From: Linnemannia schmuckeri
Taxonomy: Eukaryota > Mortierellomycota > Mortierellomycetes > Mortierellales > Mortierellaceae
Length of the DNA stretch: 64,000 nucleotides
Assembly: GCA_029449235.1 (NCBI GenBank)
Contig: JANATG010000012.1
Span: forward strand, 1,116,001-1,180,000
Reading direction: 5' to 3'
Below the pieces are notes generated by a model that worked only from the letters and a program-made list of their open reading frames with translations, did no database searches and was not told where the DNA came from. A program made the position numbers and the translations under genes. Shown here in pieces: positions 1 to 10,861 of this stretch; the stretch's first letter is position 1, and every line of letters starts with the position of its first letter.

Positions 1-1535
1 ACTCGCCAGTGATGAAGAAGACCTGACCACTATGAAAAGTTTTTTCGTTACAAAAAAAAAAAAAAAAAAAGGGCGAAGTTGCGTTAGAGCTGTCTAATGA
101 GTAGATGCTAGGCCTATCATTCAATAAAAAGCCGCCAGAAGTAATCAAACCAAGAGAATGTCGAGCCTACCGATGGTAGTAGATGTTGGGGTCCTCGGCA
201 TCGATCGAGATGGCGGTCTCAAACTCGTTAAAGGTCTTGATGGCATCACCCTGCTCCATGAAGATGCTGCCGCGCTTGATGTAGGTCTGGACATAGTTGG
301 GGTCGATCTCAATGGCCTTGTCAAAGTCGAGCAAAGCCTTCTTTCCGTCGCCCATCAAGAAGGTGAAGGTTCCGCGCATGTTAAGGGCCTGGGCCATATG
401 AGTGGTGTTGAGGTCGATGGCCTTATTGTAGGCGTTCATTGCCTCCTGGTAGCGTCTCTGGGCAAGGTAGTACTCGGCAAGCTCGAACTGAGCATCACCG
501 GTCTCCTCATCCTCGGGCTTGTTATCGGGGACATCGCCCTTCCTGAAAGAGTCCAAGTAGGCGGACATGAAGGTGGTCGAAGGAAGACGCTCCTCGCGGT
601 TCTTCAAGATCTCCTTGGCCTTGACATCGGCAACCTTCTTCAAGTTGCGCTCCATCGACTGGGCAAAGGACTCGTTCTTGAATCCGTCCAGAATGCAGAG
701 GGCGGTGAAGTCGTGCATGGCCTCCTGGTGTTTGCCGGTGTTCTCATAAGCGTGAGCACGTCTTCCGAGGGCCTACCGGATCCGCAAACGATAAAAATAA
801 ATTAGTAAAGGGAACAAAAAAAATACAAAAACAAGCAGTCAGTTCGCTTTCCAAAATGATCGATCTGGGACTCAGAAAGTGACAGCTCGTCCCGCAATGA
901 CGCCACAACCGTTCTCCGCTCAAGTAGCTCGGTTTTATACCTTGACATAGGTGGGGTTCATCTTCAAGGCCAAGGTAGTGTCCTCAATGACGTTGTCAAA
1001 CTTTCCAACGATCGAGTAGCAAGCAGCACGGTTGCTGTAGTAGACGGGATCGGGGTTGAAGGCAATGGCCTGCGAATACAGACGGATCGCCTCCTCCCAC
1101 TTCTTGGCAGAATACATGCTGTTACCGCGAGTCTTCAACGTGTTGGCGTGCTCCAAGCGTTTCTAATAAAAAGAGCGAGCAGGACACAATGAACTATGAG
1201 TACCCTGATCCAATGTGTCTTTTCATGAAAGGCTCCGTTTATCGCTTCGTGGAGCAAGCCGGCTGTAAAAGAAACTGTTGCTTGTTGTCTGGAAACAGAA
1301 AGGTACCTTCTCGGTCAATCCAGCAATGGTCTCCTTGCTCATGGTCTCCACATTGTCGTCGGCATCCTTGTTCTCGGTGGCTTTCTCTGAGGCTGAGCTG
1401 TCAGCGGCTACAGGTTGAAATGGAAGAGAATATACAAGGCACGGATTAGATCACCCAGTCAGATCATACAGCTTTCCTTCCATGGTCCTTTTTTGTTGTT
1501 TGGCATCCCTGGCAGTAAACTGGACGGGACTGGCG

Positions 1536-1571
<36 letters not shown>

Positions 1572-1919
1572 AGGCGGGCGACTCAGGGGAAAGGGGGTTT
1601 GAGTAGAAAGAGAACAAGAGAGGCAAGGGAAAGTATGCGTACTCTTTTCCTCGGGGGTGGTGGATTCCTTGGCGGCGGAGGACTTCTTCTTCTTGTTGTT
1701 CTTCTTCTTCTTTGACTTCGAGGACTTTGCCTCCGGGGTGGCGGAGGAAGAAGAGTCTCTGGTGAGGAAGTAGAGACCGGCACCGGCAAGGAGCGAGGCC
1801 GAGGCGACGGCAGCGTAGAACTTCCAGTCCTTGTCCTGGAGCAGCTTCTGGATAGCGTTGGGCCCGTTAGAGACGGGGACCGGTGCGGGCACGGTGGCGG
1901 GGAGGGAAGTTGCAGACAT
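1..1919 (-). CDS. TOM70: Mitochondrial import receptor Tom70, 5' part (truncated by window edge)
   Basis: Outer-membrane receptor that takes chaperone-bound precursor proteins and passes them to the TOM complex. The protein starts at 1919 with a short Pro/Val-rich leader, one membrane segment (about residues 34-50, ending GLYFLTRD) and a Lys/Ser-rich linker, then tetratricopeptide repeats (RGNSMYSAKKWEEAIRLYSQ; later RGTFTFLMGDGKKALLDF). Hand-derived exons, all phase-consistent: 1919-1643, 1407-1307, 1162-941, 772-171 and 29-1, giving about 410 residues. Family members have about 600, so the C-terminal TPRs lie left of the window. The 171/29 junction reads YYHRGQVFFITGE, as expected for a TPR. 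Intron 1 carries a 33-nt A run. The gene is divergent from NDUFA5. The family call is firm; exon ends are inferred. Confidence 0.9.
52..70. repeat. Poly-A run (19 nt) in TOM70 intron
   Basis: Homopolymer of 19 A (poly-T on the coding strand) just upstream of the acceptor of the last visible TOM70 exon. It probably serves as part of the polypyrimidine tract. Confidence 0.8.
1536..1568. repeat. Poly-A run (33 nt) in TOM70 intron 1
   Basis: Uninterrupted run of 33 A on the + strand, which is poly-T in the transcript sense, inside TOM70 intron 1. Length is likely variable between isolates or mis-assembled. Confidence 0.85.
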
Positions 1920-2244
1920 GACGAGTGCGAAGGGGTGAAGGAAGGAGGAGGAGAGGAAGGGGAGGGGAGAGAAGGGTGAAGGAAGAAAAGGAAAAAAGAA
2001 GAGGAAGCAACAACGAAATGCGCTTGAAGAGTGTTTTGCACACGGGTGGTGTGCGCTGTCTGAGGAATCGAGCGAGATGGAAACTGCCATCCCGATTAGG
2101 GAAAGAAATCAACAAAACAACCTCCGCGAGAATCTACTTATACGTCACCCGGGGTATGGGAGGACAATCCTTCATACATAGGAAGTGCAAAGAGATCTCA
2201 TCCATCACTCCTCTCCCTCCCCACTCACTTCTCCCCATTCCACA
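1920..2244. promoter_or_regulatory. Divergent promoter between TOM70 and NDUFA5
   Basis: 325 bases between two start codons facing away from each other. The TOM70 side (about 1920-2010) is purine-rich on the + strand, so its leader is CT-rich; the NDUFA5 leader (about 2195-2240) is also CT-rich. No convincing TATA box was seen. Both genes encode mitochondrial proteins, so co-regulation is plausible but unproven. Confidence 0.55.
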
Positions 2245-3097
2245 ATGTTCGCCTCTAGACGCCTTTTGAACGCCGTGACCAAGAAGGTACCGCAAACAAA
2301 CACCAGCAACAACAGTCGACAACCAACACACCTCTGCAACTCTCTCGCGACTACATTCCATCTGGACCCTTTACTTTCCTCTCTCCTCCCACCCTCCCCC
2401 GAGCACCGATCCGCCTCTCGGAGCAATCCTCCGAAATATATTTTATACAAATGCCGAACTCCACACCACACCCTAGCGACAACAAAACCACACCCATTAA
2501 AAATAACGCGACTTGCCCCACAACCATTGTTAACAATAACACCATTACCAGCACAATCATATCTTCAGAAGGCACGCTCCTCGATGCTCACTTACCAACC
2601 TCTCCCTCAAATTTTTCATGTTCACTCATCATAGTCCACCGGCATCTACGGCTTGCCCGTCCACCCCAACCCTCGCCCTCAGCTCATCAGCCTCTACAAC
2701 GATACCCTCAAGACTCTTGAACAAATCCCCGCCCACGCCGTCTACCGTCAGGCTACTGCCGCCTTGACTAACCACCGCCTGAGCGTCGTCAACGGAACTG
2801 AGGATATCGCCAAGATTGAGCAGACTTTGGATGCTGGCCAGATCGAGGAGGTTGTTGTTCAGGCCGTCGATGAGCTCAAGCTTGCCGAAAAGATGCTTGA
2901 GTGGAAGCCGTAAGTTCGCTGCTTGTTGGAATATATATAAGTTGTTCAGTTGCTTTCACGAGCTGCTAGAATCGGAAAATGAATGTGTAAAATTGACCAT
3001 GATTTATATTCTTTTTTGCATCATCAATAGTTGGGAACCATTGGAGACCCCTGCACCAAAAGATCAGTGGAACTACAAGTACAACGACCAAAACTAA
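2245..3097 (+). CDS. NDUFA5: NADH dehydrogenase (complex I) alpha subcomplex subunit 5, B13 type
   Basis: Accessory subunit of the matrix arm of complex I in the inner mitochondrial membrane. Exons 2245-2286, 2635-2909 and 3031-3097 join in phase to give 127 residues. The start MFASRRLLNAVTKK is a mitochondrial-style basic leader. The core follows the ETC_C1 NDUFA5 family: STGIYGLPVHPNPRP, LYNDTLKTLEQIPAHAVYR, then EEVVVQAVDELKLAEKM and EWKPWEPLETP, ending DQWNYKYNDQN. The WKP/WEP motif is split by intron 2, which explains why a single-frame reading loses the C-terminus. Length is close to the usual 115-150. Intron 1 is long for this window (348 nt). Very likely correct. Confidence 0.92.
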
Positions 3098-3332
3098 TTC
3101 ACGGATATTATTCAGGAACGAGGCTGACGAACACGAAGAACCCTTTTTAGAAATGGAGAATTGAACAACAAGGAGGGGACCTCCACAAACACCGACTCTC
3201 GTCTTTTTGTCACATTCTCAATCAATACACACATTATCATTCAAAGACGCGGCTTTGTTCGGAAGGAAAGAGTATTGCGTTTATCTCAAGTGTTTATTGT
3301 GCAGGGGAAAGGATGGGAGGAAAGCGTGCAAT

Positions 3333-5855
3333 CTATGAACCTCTAGAACGCCAATGCGTCCCTGATGATAGGCCATACTGGGAGTCATTAGAGAAGGTCG
3401 CCTGGATGCCATTGGATTGAGACAAGTAACGCTGATCGTCATGCTCAATGAATTGCTCGAATGCGGGATCTTTCGCAAGGATATTGCTACTTCCACTTGC
3501 CTTGTGAACAAAGTACAAAAACACCATGCTGACAAGGCCACTGATCAAGAAAATGACATCGAACCTACGTTGGAGAAAACAGTAACCGCATGTTAACATT
3601 GGGTTAAGCGTTATCTAACAAGCGAGTCGAGTTATGAAGGCGGCACGTACCATCGATGGTAGAAATCAAACTCTAGCGCGCCAAGCGACTCTGAGATAAT
3701 GGATCGGTACTCCGGAGGAAGGTTCTGACGCATCAGGAGTACTGAGCTCAGAAAGTAGAGGCCCATGAGATGCGCCAAGAAGAGGATGATGTTGCTGGAT
3801 GAAACGTGTCGCGAGAAGGCCCGGAAGAACTTTGAAAGCTCGTTCAGTAGACCGCGAATCGACAAGAAGATCATTAGTCCGATGAAGAAGAAACTGAGCT
3901 GCTGGGACCAGAACCGGACGTCAATCTTCATGTTAGTGTGGGAGACGAATTTGCTGATCAATGCTGTAATGGGGTCGGTGGATCCAGTTCTGTTGAGCAA
4001 CATGTTGATAAGCGACTATGGGACCATGCAAAGGTGAGGTATTGGTCAGTGAGATGTGCATGTCTGATATACTGGTATTGACTTGCAGGCACGAATGAGA
4101 CAAGAATCTACCATTGCTAGCTTGTAGACACAGTAGATTGAAAAGATGTATCCCATAAGGTTGCTGTACTTTCCCTGCCATGTCTTAGCGTGTTGCAAAC
4201 GCGCCTATAGAGTCGAAGGGTATTCAGGACAACAAGGTCAGCACGCTGCTGCATTATTCAAGTCACAGCGTCTGTGTCCTGATAATGATAATGTGCTGGC
4301 CCTACCTGCTCAACGTAGAGATCGTCAATGTCGAGAAAGAGTTGCCGTGAGATTCCTTCGAGTGCTGCCAATTCCAGTCTAAGGCCTTCCAGATCTGATC
4401 GATTAAACATAGCAAGTTAGTTTCGCGTGAAGTGAAAAAAATGCGTATAAGTTGTTGATAATACTGAGATCAAGGGGCCGAGGACTCACTTTCCCCTTCT
4501 GGTCTTCCAGAGACGCCGCCAAAGATTTTTCGAACAAAGCCTCCGACCTTGGATGCATTAGGCTATCAGTCAATATAACAGATCAACGAACGTTGAGTGA
4601 GAGAATGGCACTTTTGGCAATAAATACAATAGTCAGGTTCAACAGATGAAATGGTGGCTTTGTAATTTACGTCCAAGGTACGCAGTCTAGCTTCCTCCAG
4701 TACGATCCGCTTCTTTTTGCTTGCAATCATCTCCAATGTCTGAACACACTTCTTTTCTGCAAGCTGGATATCAGCGTCGGTAACTTGGCTAGCGATATGA
4801 TAAGAAGAGTGCGGATTAAATATTAGTTTATGAAGTAGCGCACCATGCACTTCACATCAGGCATGGAAACTGGCGCTACGGCAGACATACCGCAGGAAAA
4901 AAAAGAGGTTGGAATATGGACCATTAACAGCTCCAAAGCCAGACAGGATAGCACTGATAGTGACTCCAATGATACCAACGCGAGACATGCCCCACTCAAT
5001 CGACCAAAGCCCTACATATATAAGGACATTGTAAACGTGGTTAGTACTGGACCCTTTCCTCGACTGCATGAAATCTTGTGGATGCATTGATCGGACCATT
5101 GATCCAACAATACCTGGTGCATGTCCACCCTGAGACGGAAAACTGTTGCCGACTTTGGCAAAGAGATAAAAATAGATACACCAAACAACTGCTGCAATTG
5201 GCAATGCTTTCTGCGTTGAGATTCCTAGAACAGTGTGAACGTTAGAAGACGTTAGTCAGAAACGCGCGCTTTGCCTGCTACACTGAGGATCGGAAAATAA
5301 ACCATGATACGTGGCGTCTACCTGTGTTTCGTGTCAAAAGAATGCATTGATAGTAAGGAATAACTGCAATGACGAGTAATAGCAAAGAACTGAGGGTGAG
5401 TCGCCAAAAGTACCAACGAGACCTAAGGTGATCGATTTCAGACCAGCAAGTTAGCTCTTCACAGCCATTTTTGTGAATGACGAAACAAGAAAAAACTTGT
5501 ATGCAAGACCGTGACGAGGAGAGAGATGGTGGTGATGAAGGATGCATTCGTTTTCTTCTTACTCCTGTCCGAGGAGGCCCAAGATCTCCATGATGATCAT
5601 TTCAAAGAGGAGACAGCTCCAGGTGAGGGTGAGGGCAAAGACGACCTGGACGAGAACGCCTCCCTGCCACCACTTTTGTTTGCGTTTGTAAGTGTTTGTG
5701 GGGAAGGCGGAGAGGAGGAACTCTTGGTCAGAGCTGTTGGAGGCATAATCGCGGAGGAGGCCCTGGATGAGGAAGGACCAGGCGAGGGTGTAGAAGAGAG
5801 CCTGCGAGGCCAGGAGGAAGAGGGCCTCGAAGACTAGCCGGAATGTGAATGACAT
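3333..5855 (-). CDS. GPR89: Golgi pH regulator (GPHR / GPR89 family) membrane protein
   Basis: Multi-pass anion-channel-like protein that keeps the Golgi lumen acidic and so supports glycosylation; plant relatives are called GTG. Starts at 5855. First exons by splice signals: 5855-5563, 5422-5322, 5224-5114, 5011-4891, with further exons down to the stop at 3333. Several hydrophobic segments are visible. The family signature SRVGIIGVTISAILSGFGAVNGPY is split here as SRVGIIGVTISAI and LSGFGAVNGPY. It is followed by FFFLRQVTDADIQLAEKK and the ISKKK-like SKKKRIV stretch. The C-terminal half has FWSQQLSFFFIGLMIF, RGLLNELSKFFRAFS and EYRSIISESLGALEF, all typical of the family. Divergent from GDA1. 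Internal exon borders in 3600-4600 were not all fixed. Confidence 0.9.
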
Positions 5856-6426
5856 GGCAGTAGCGGATGCATCGTCCAGTTGAAAGAAAAGGGTGGTCTC
5901 TTCATGGACGACATGAAGAACGACGAGTCTAGAAGAATAGCAGTCCCCTTTTGACTTTTATTTCAGGCACAGAGTGCCAAGGATCAGCTTGCTGATCTAG
6001 ATGAACTGGAAGTCTGATATGGAGCGTCGGACAAGTCGAAGACTGAGACATTGATGGAACTACAATGGCGACTGACAACGAACTCACAGACTGGCTGCCT
6101 GCCTGGATGGATTCTAACCTCTGAGGTTCCGACCCCGGGTCCCTGCCCTCATATGGACATGACTTCTTTAGAGGGGGGTTTTTTTTTCTGGGCTATTTCG
6201 CACCCAATTATATAGCTACACTACTAATTCAATTGAAAATTGCGTGCCCTGCCCAGCCCAAGCTATTTTTACGGACATTTTTAGTCCATCCCGTCAGTGC
6301 ATAACCCGCACGTTTTTATCTTGTCCTTCTCCTTTTTACTTATTTTTCCCTCTTCTTCTTCTTCTTACTCTCCTCCTCTCTCCACCCTTTCATCATCCTG
6401 TTCCTCTTTTCCTCCTCCTCCGCCTC
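5856..6426. promoter_or_regulatory. Divergent promoter between GPHR and GDA1
   Basis: 571 bases between the two start codons. From about 6310 to 6420 the + strand is almost pure CT, the leader of GDA1. An AT-rich patch lies at about 6205-6240. An in-frame ATG at 6244 exists for GDA1 but lies in this leader. No clear TATA box was found. Confidence 0.5.
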
Positions 6427-8621
6427 ATGACCTTTGCTGACGACGACAGGAATCGAATCATCCCCTCAGATCAACAACAAGAACACCAATACCACCAGTC
6501 AGCTCATCCATTCTCCGAACAACAGCAACCTCATCATCCTTCTACCTTTCATCATCACCGCCAGCAACAGCAGGATCACATCTCCTTCGCCCCAGAGACA
6601 TCTGCAACTACCAGCAGCAACAACAACCCTCCCAAGCTAGTCAAGCGCAACTCATTCAAGCTCGCTAAGCGTATCAGCTCCAGCTCTCTCCTCCCATCCA
6701 ATTACACCAACAAGAAAAAGTCAACACCTCCAGCAGCTTCCACTTCTGCCACAACTAGAGCCCGCCGCTCCTCTTCTGCTGCTTCTAACCATCTTCGCAA
6801 CAACAGCAACCTCCGCTACCTCAACTACAACAATAACAAGCCCTCGAGAGCAGGCACCCTTTATCAATCCATCCTTCAACATCCTATCGTTATGTCCCTG
6901 AAGGACAATATTATGGCTCGTAAAGGTTACTGGCTCCGCAATGGCGCAATCCTGTTCTTTGGCTTGACCCTCTTCTTCTTTGTCATGCTCCCAAAGAGCC
7001 AACCTAACCTCCACGACAACATTCCAATTGGTGAGTGAACACGCTTGCTGCGGTTATACTACTTTGTCGTCTGTCAGTTTTGACTTCTGTTCCCTTCTTG
7101 TCCTACCCACTTTGTTCACGCCAATAGCATTCCTTGTGTGTCGCACCCCTGTCTTTTTCTTTTATTACTCGCACTTTTCCTCACTTGATTTCATTGCATC
7201 GGGAATCAATTTCGAACACATACAAAAAAAAATCGAGGAACATTCTTAACCTTTGTACAATCTCTGTTTATCATGCATGCATAGCGCCACTCGAAGAGAC
7301 AGCGCCAACAACGTGGCCAGCCAGCATTACTTCAGAACACTGCGACGTAGCCCATCCAGGAAGACCTCTGATCCAATATGTGCTCATGATCGACGCTGGT
7401 TCGTCCGGTTCGCGCATCCATGCATACAAATTCAACTACTGCAAAGCGACCCCGGAACTGGAGAGTGAGGTCTTTGAGATGCTTAAGCCTGGTCTTTCCA
7501 GTTTCGGTGACGATGCCCAGGGCGCTGCACAGTCTCTGGACCCACTCCTCAGGGTCGCTTTGAAATCTGTCCCTGCGTTCTTGCACAAGTCGACGCCTGT
7601 TGCCGTCAAGGCTACAGCTGGACTCCGTCTCTTGGGTGATGTCAAGTCGAACAGGATCTTGGAGGCTGTCCGTCATCGTTTGGAGACTGTTTACCCCTTC
7701 CCCATCATTGATGAACAAGGAGTCGCCGTCATGGATGGAGGCGATGAGGGTGTGTATGCTTGGGTCACAGTCAATTACCTTTTGGGACGGATCAACTCAA
7801 TGGAAAAGACCCCTACTGTCGCCATCATGGATCTTGGAGGAGCCTCGACCCAGATTGTCTTTGAGCCTCTGACTGCCAACGGACACTCTATCGCCCAGGG
7901 TGATCACCGCGTGCCCTTGTCCTTCAACGGCAACAGTTACATTCTTTTCCAGCACTCGTACCTTGGCTACGGATTGGCCGAGGCCAACAAGGCGATCAAC
8001 AACTATGTGGTTGAGCACCCCATCAACAACACCGAGGACATTGAGCTCTCTGCCGACGAGTATCTGCACCCCTGCATGCCCGTTGACACCCGCAAGTCGT
8101 ACATGCACGGCGAGAAGGAAGTGACCCTGATTGGTGTCTCTGATACCGCCAACGAGTGCCGTCGCGTCGTCGAGGCCATCTTTTACAAGGACAAGGCCTG
8201 CATTCTGAACCCTTGCTCCTTCGCCGGCGTGTACCAACCCTCACTCACCACCTCTTTTAACTCGGATATCTATGCCTTCTCCTACATCTTTGACCGCATC
8301 ACGCCCTTCCTTGCAGGATCTGATGTCCCCATTCAGGACATCACTCTCCAGCAGCTGGAAGAGCTGACCGACCGTGTCTGTGTTGCTGACGAGACTGCCT
8401 TCAAGGAGTTTGATTCGATTGCCGAGGCCAAATCTGAGCTCGGTAAGATCGCCGAGATGTGCATGGACTTGAACTACATCTATGGACTGCTTCATCACGG
8501 ATACGGTATCCCTAAGGATCGCAAGATCAACTTGACAAAGAAGATCCGTGACTATGAGACCGGTTGGTGCTTAGGTGCCAGTATTGCCGTCCTCGAGGAT
8601 CGTTGGTATCTCGGCGCTTAA
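6427..8621 (+). CDS. GDA1: Golgi guanosine-diphosphatase, GDA1/CD39 apyrase family
   Basis: Type II Golgi membrane enzyme that hydrolyses GDP, the product of sugar transfer from GDP-mannose or GDP-fucose, to GMP for nucleotide-sugar antiport. Exons 6427-7030 and 7285-8621 join in phase (IPI-APLEE) to give 646 residues. The four apyrase regions are intact: DAGSSGSR (about 236), KATAGLRLL (about 310), EGVYAWVTVNYLLG (about 356) and IMDLGGASTQIVFEP (about 383). A membrane anchor lies at about 173-190. The cytosolic N-terminus of about 170 residues is Gln/His/Ser-rich and much longer than in yeast. Starting at 6892 (MSLKDN) would give a normal 491-residue form. The choice of start is uncertain; the enzyme call is firm. 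Confidence 0.93.
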
Positions 8622-8979
8622 GAGATCACAGACATAATCTGTGTTCTCTTTTTTCATCTTCTCTTTTACACCTCTTACCATCAAAAAGACACTCCTCCAT
8701 TAATAAACAACTAGATAGACTCCATTATTTTGCACAAATACATCATTAAAGTTCCTTTATTATTCTTTGTGTTTGTTAGTGTAACGAGGTGGTAAAGTAT
8801 TTCAGAGATAAATCACAAGTAAGAGTGAAGATCAAGAAAGACCAAGACTAAGAATGGCTGATGAAATGCAGTTCAAGTAAAGTGCTACTGGTGGTAGAGG
8901 TGCAATGCTGTCAAGAGCTCCCGATATGAAAGGATCATGTTCGAAACCCTCCATGTCGCTGAAGGGCCTTACTCTCCAT
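8622..8979. other. Intergenic 3' region between GDA1 and a secreted-protein gene
   Basis: 358 bases between convergent genes. AT-rich, with AATAAA-like signal (TTAATAAACAAC near 8701) serving GDA1. No coding potential seen. Confidence 0.5.
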
Positions 8980-9324
8980 TCACCAGTTACATCCACCTGC
9001 TCCTCCCCACGTACCTGTACCGCCTTTCCCCCACGCGTCCCCGTCAAACCCTCCCGCCCATCTGCCGTTGTCACCATATCCGGCGCCACCCCAGCTGCCA
9101 CCAGCATAGGTGTTGTACCAAGGACCCCACCACGAGTAATCATTGTAGTCGGTCGGGAGGACGTTGACGACAGGCTGGACGTTGGTGATTGGGATGAAGT
9201 CGGTCTGGGGCGCGATAGTCGTCTGAGGGTTGATGATTGGTCCGCTGTTTGGGTGGTAGGGTGCTGCCGAGATCACCGTCAGGAACATGGCGAGGGTGAA
9301 GACCAAGAAGAATTTAAGAGTCAT
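8980..9324 (-). CDS. Small secreted Gly/Trp/Tyr-rich protein with TDFIP...NVLP core
   Basis: 114 residues, single exon, start at 9324 (an in-frame ATG at 9348 adds eight residues and spoils the signal peptide). Residues 1-20 form a clear signal peptide ending VISA before APYHP. A Pro/Thr segment follows, then the core PQTDFIPITNVQPVVNVLP and YNDYSWWGPWYNTY, and a tail of Gly-Trp-Ala-Asp repeats ending GGCNW. The core is shared, nearly residue for residue, with the protein at 27519-27935, so the two are paralogues. Function unknown: secreted wall or matrix protein, or a peptide effector, are possible readings. TATA box at 9460-9467. The TGG-TGA end overlaps a weak GTGAAT donor, so a further exon cannot be excluded. 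Confidence 0.75.
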   Translation of the reverse strand: MTLKFFLVFTLAMFLTVISAAPYHPNSGPIINPQTTIAPQTDFIPITNVQPVVNVLPTDYNDYSWWGPWYNTYAGGSWGGAGYGDNGRWAGGFDGDAWGKGGTGTWGGAGGCNW

Positions 9325-9459
9325 GGTTAGGAGGAAAAGAAGGTGCAAGAAAGGGGAGGGACTTGATTGTTTGTGTAGGGATTTTGTAGGTGGGAAAGGC
9401 GGTCAGAAAGGGCTTATGAAGGCTGGCTTGCTGTTGTTGTACAATTTACGGTGCCTGCG

Positions 9460-9467
9460 TTTTATAC
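9460..9467 (-). promoter_or_regulatory. TATA box GTATAAAA for the secreted gene at 8980-9324
   Basis: GTATAAAA on the minus strand, about 140 bases upstream of the start codon. The same octamer sits 107-144 bases upstream of the other two secreted-protein genes in this window. Confidence 0.6.
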
Positions 9468-10119
9468 TCGATGCAGAAGAACGTCTCCGATCCATCTCAC
9501 GTCAATCAAAACGAGCAAACAACAAAAAACTAATTCCGGTGATTGTTTGAATGTCAATATTGCGTGCACTTCAACCAAATCGATTTATCAGTCCCTTCTA
9601 TCATTTGGGTTTCAACTTGTTGATGCTTTACTCCCTCGTCCTTCTCGCCCTTCCCTTTCTCCTCTCCATTGATTAATACTTTGCCTTCAAGCAACAAACG
9701 GAAAAGAATAAGAGGCAATCTGCTATCCCGATGGAAAGACCGCCTGCGCCTCATCAGCCATCCACAATCTAACAAAAAATACGCGTTTACTAAAAACAAT
9801 CAAACACTTTCTTGTTCCCGGGTCGCGTTCGCGTCAAAACCATGCAGTGATAAATCAGCCCAAATTAGGAAATGATTATTCAACGGTCGTCAATCCTTTA
9901 TGTTTTTGTTGCTTGCAAATGCAAACGTTTTTTTTTATTACTTTTTATCAACTCCGAAGAAAGAAAGAAAAAAAAAAGGTGCTTTGTTGTAGACTGTGTT
10001 TGAGAGTGGAAAAATGGTTTGGAGTACATGAAAGGAAGGGAGTTGTCCGTCATAACAGGAGGAAGGAATGGGGGGTGCTAAAAACAGGGTTTCTAGCAAT
10101 CCTCATCGTCGTTCGTTGC
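9468..10119. other. Intergenic region between two secreted-protein genes
   Basis: About 650 bases, AT-rich, with short A and T runs (about 9931 and 9966-9978). It is upstream of the gene at 8980-9324 and downstream of that at 10120-10467. No supported ORF. Confidence 0.4.
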
Positions 10120-10467
10120 TTACCATCTTCCACGGCCGCCACCACCCCAATAACGGCCCCCACCACCCCAATAACGTCCCCCATCACCTCCTCCCCAGTA
10201 GCGTCCGCCGCCGCCTCCCCAGTACCTGCCGCCGCCATCTCCATAGCGCCAAAGCGACCTTTCGTCACCTTCGTTAATATGTTCAGCATCCAAACTGCGG
10301 CCATGCCAGTGGCCTCCTCCTCCACCACCACCACCACCGTGGCCGTGACCAGGATGCCACTTTTCGGCTTGAACGGTGTCGTCCGAAGGAGCAGGGGATG
10401 GGTTAGCGGCCGCAGAACCGATCAAGAAGATGCTGGCGACGAGGCCGACGAGAGCAGAGAAACGCAT
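10120..10467 (-). CDS. Small secreted protein with tandem RYWGGGG repeats
   Basis: 115 residues, start at 10467 in a good context (CCAACCATG). Signal peptide about 1-21 ends SAAA before NPSPAP. Then come an acidic/Lys stretch, a His-Gly block (HPGHGHGGGGG...HWHGR), a short charged region (SLDAEHINEGDERS) and four copies of a unit RYWGGGG or close variants, ending GRGRW. Gly, Trp, Tyr and Arg dominate the mature part. Possible roles are wall or surface protein, metal-binding peptide (His block) or cationic Gly-rich antimicrobial peptide; none is proven. It neighbours the Gly/Trp-rich secreted gene on the same strand but lacks its NVLP core. The stop overlaps a canonical GTAAGC donor, so a spliced longer C-terminus is possible. 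Confidence 0.72.
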   Translation of the reverse strand: MRFSALVGLVASIFLIGSAAANPSPAPSDDTVQAEKWHPGHGHGGGGGGGGGHWHGRSLDAEHINEGDERSLWRYGDGGGRYWGGGGGRYWGGGDGGRYWGGGGRYWGGGGRGRW

Positions 10468-10603
10468 GGTTGGGTTATTGCCTTGTTCGGGTATTGTTCG
10501 AGTGTTGTGTGTGTGTGTTTGAGTGTGTTTGTTGTTGTGGGAGTGAGGGAAGTGTGATAGAGAATGGAATACAAAACACGAAAGGGTGTGCTATCGCCCG
10601 CCC

Positions 10604-10611
10604 TTTTATAC
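10604..10611 (-). promoter_or_regulatory. TATA box GTATAAAA for the secreted gene at 10120-10467
   Basis: Minus-strand GTATAAAA embedded in a G-rich frame (GGGTATAAAAGGG), about 137-144 bases upstream of the start codon. This is a strong TATA candidate. Confidence 0.65.
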
Positions 10612-10861
10612 CCGCCCGTCGTTATGAATCAACAACTGCACGTACTGTAGGGAATTTGTCATGTTGCGAAGAGTTGTTTAACCATTTCGCGTGAACTAGC
10701 ATTTAACGATGATCCGTACAGAGACAAAGACAAACAAATTTAGAAAAAGCAGCGATCACCGGGGCATATTTCGTCTCTCGTCTACTCGTTTTCTCTTCTC
10801 TCTCGTCTGCGCATTGCATTTCCCACAAATTTATTCTTAGTCCAACAAACAGCACTGATCA

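Noticed and set aside
1464..2090. 208-residue minus ORF reading through TOM70 exon 1 with extra N- and C-terminal sequence
   Set aside because: The upstream part is CT-rich leader and the downstream part is intron 1 with poly-A; only 1919-1643 is coding.
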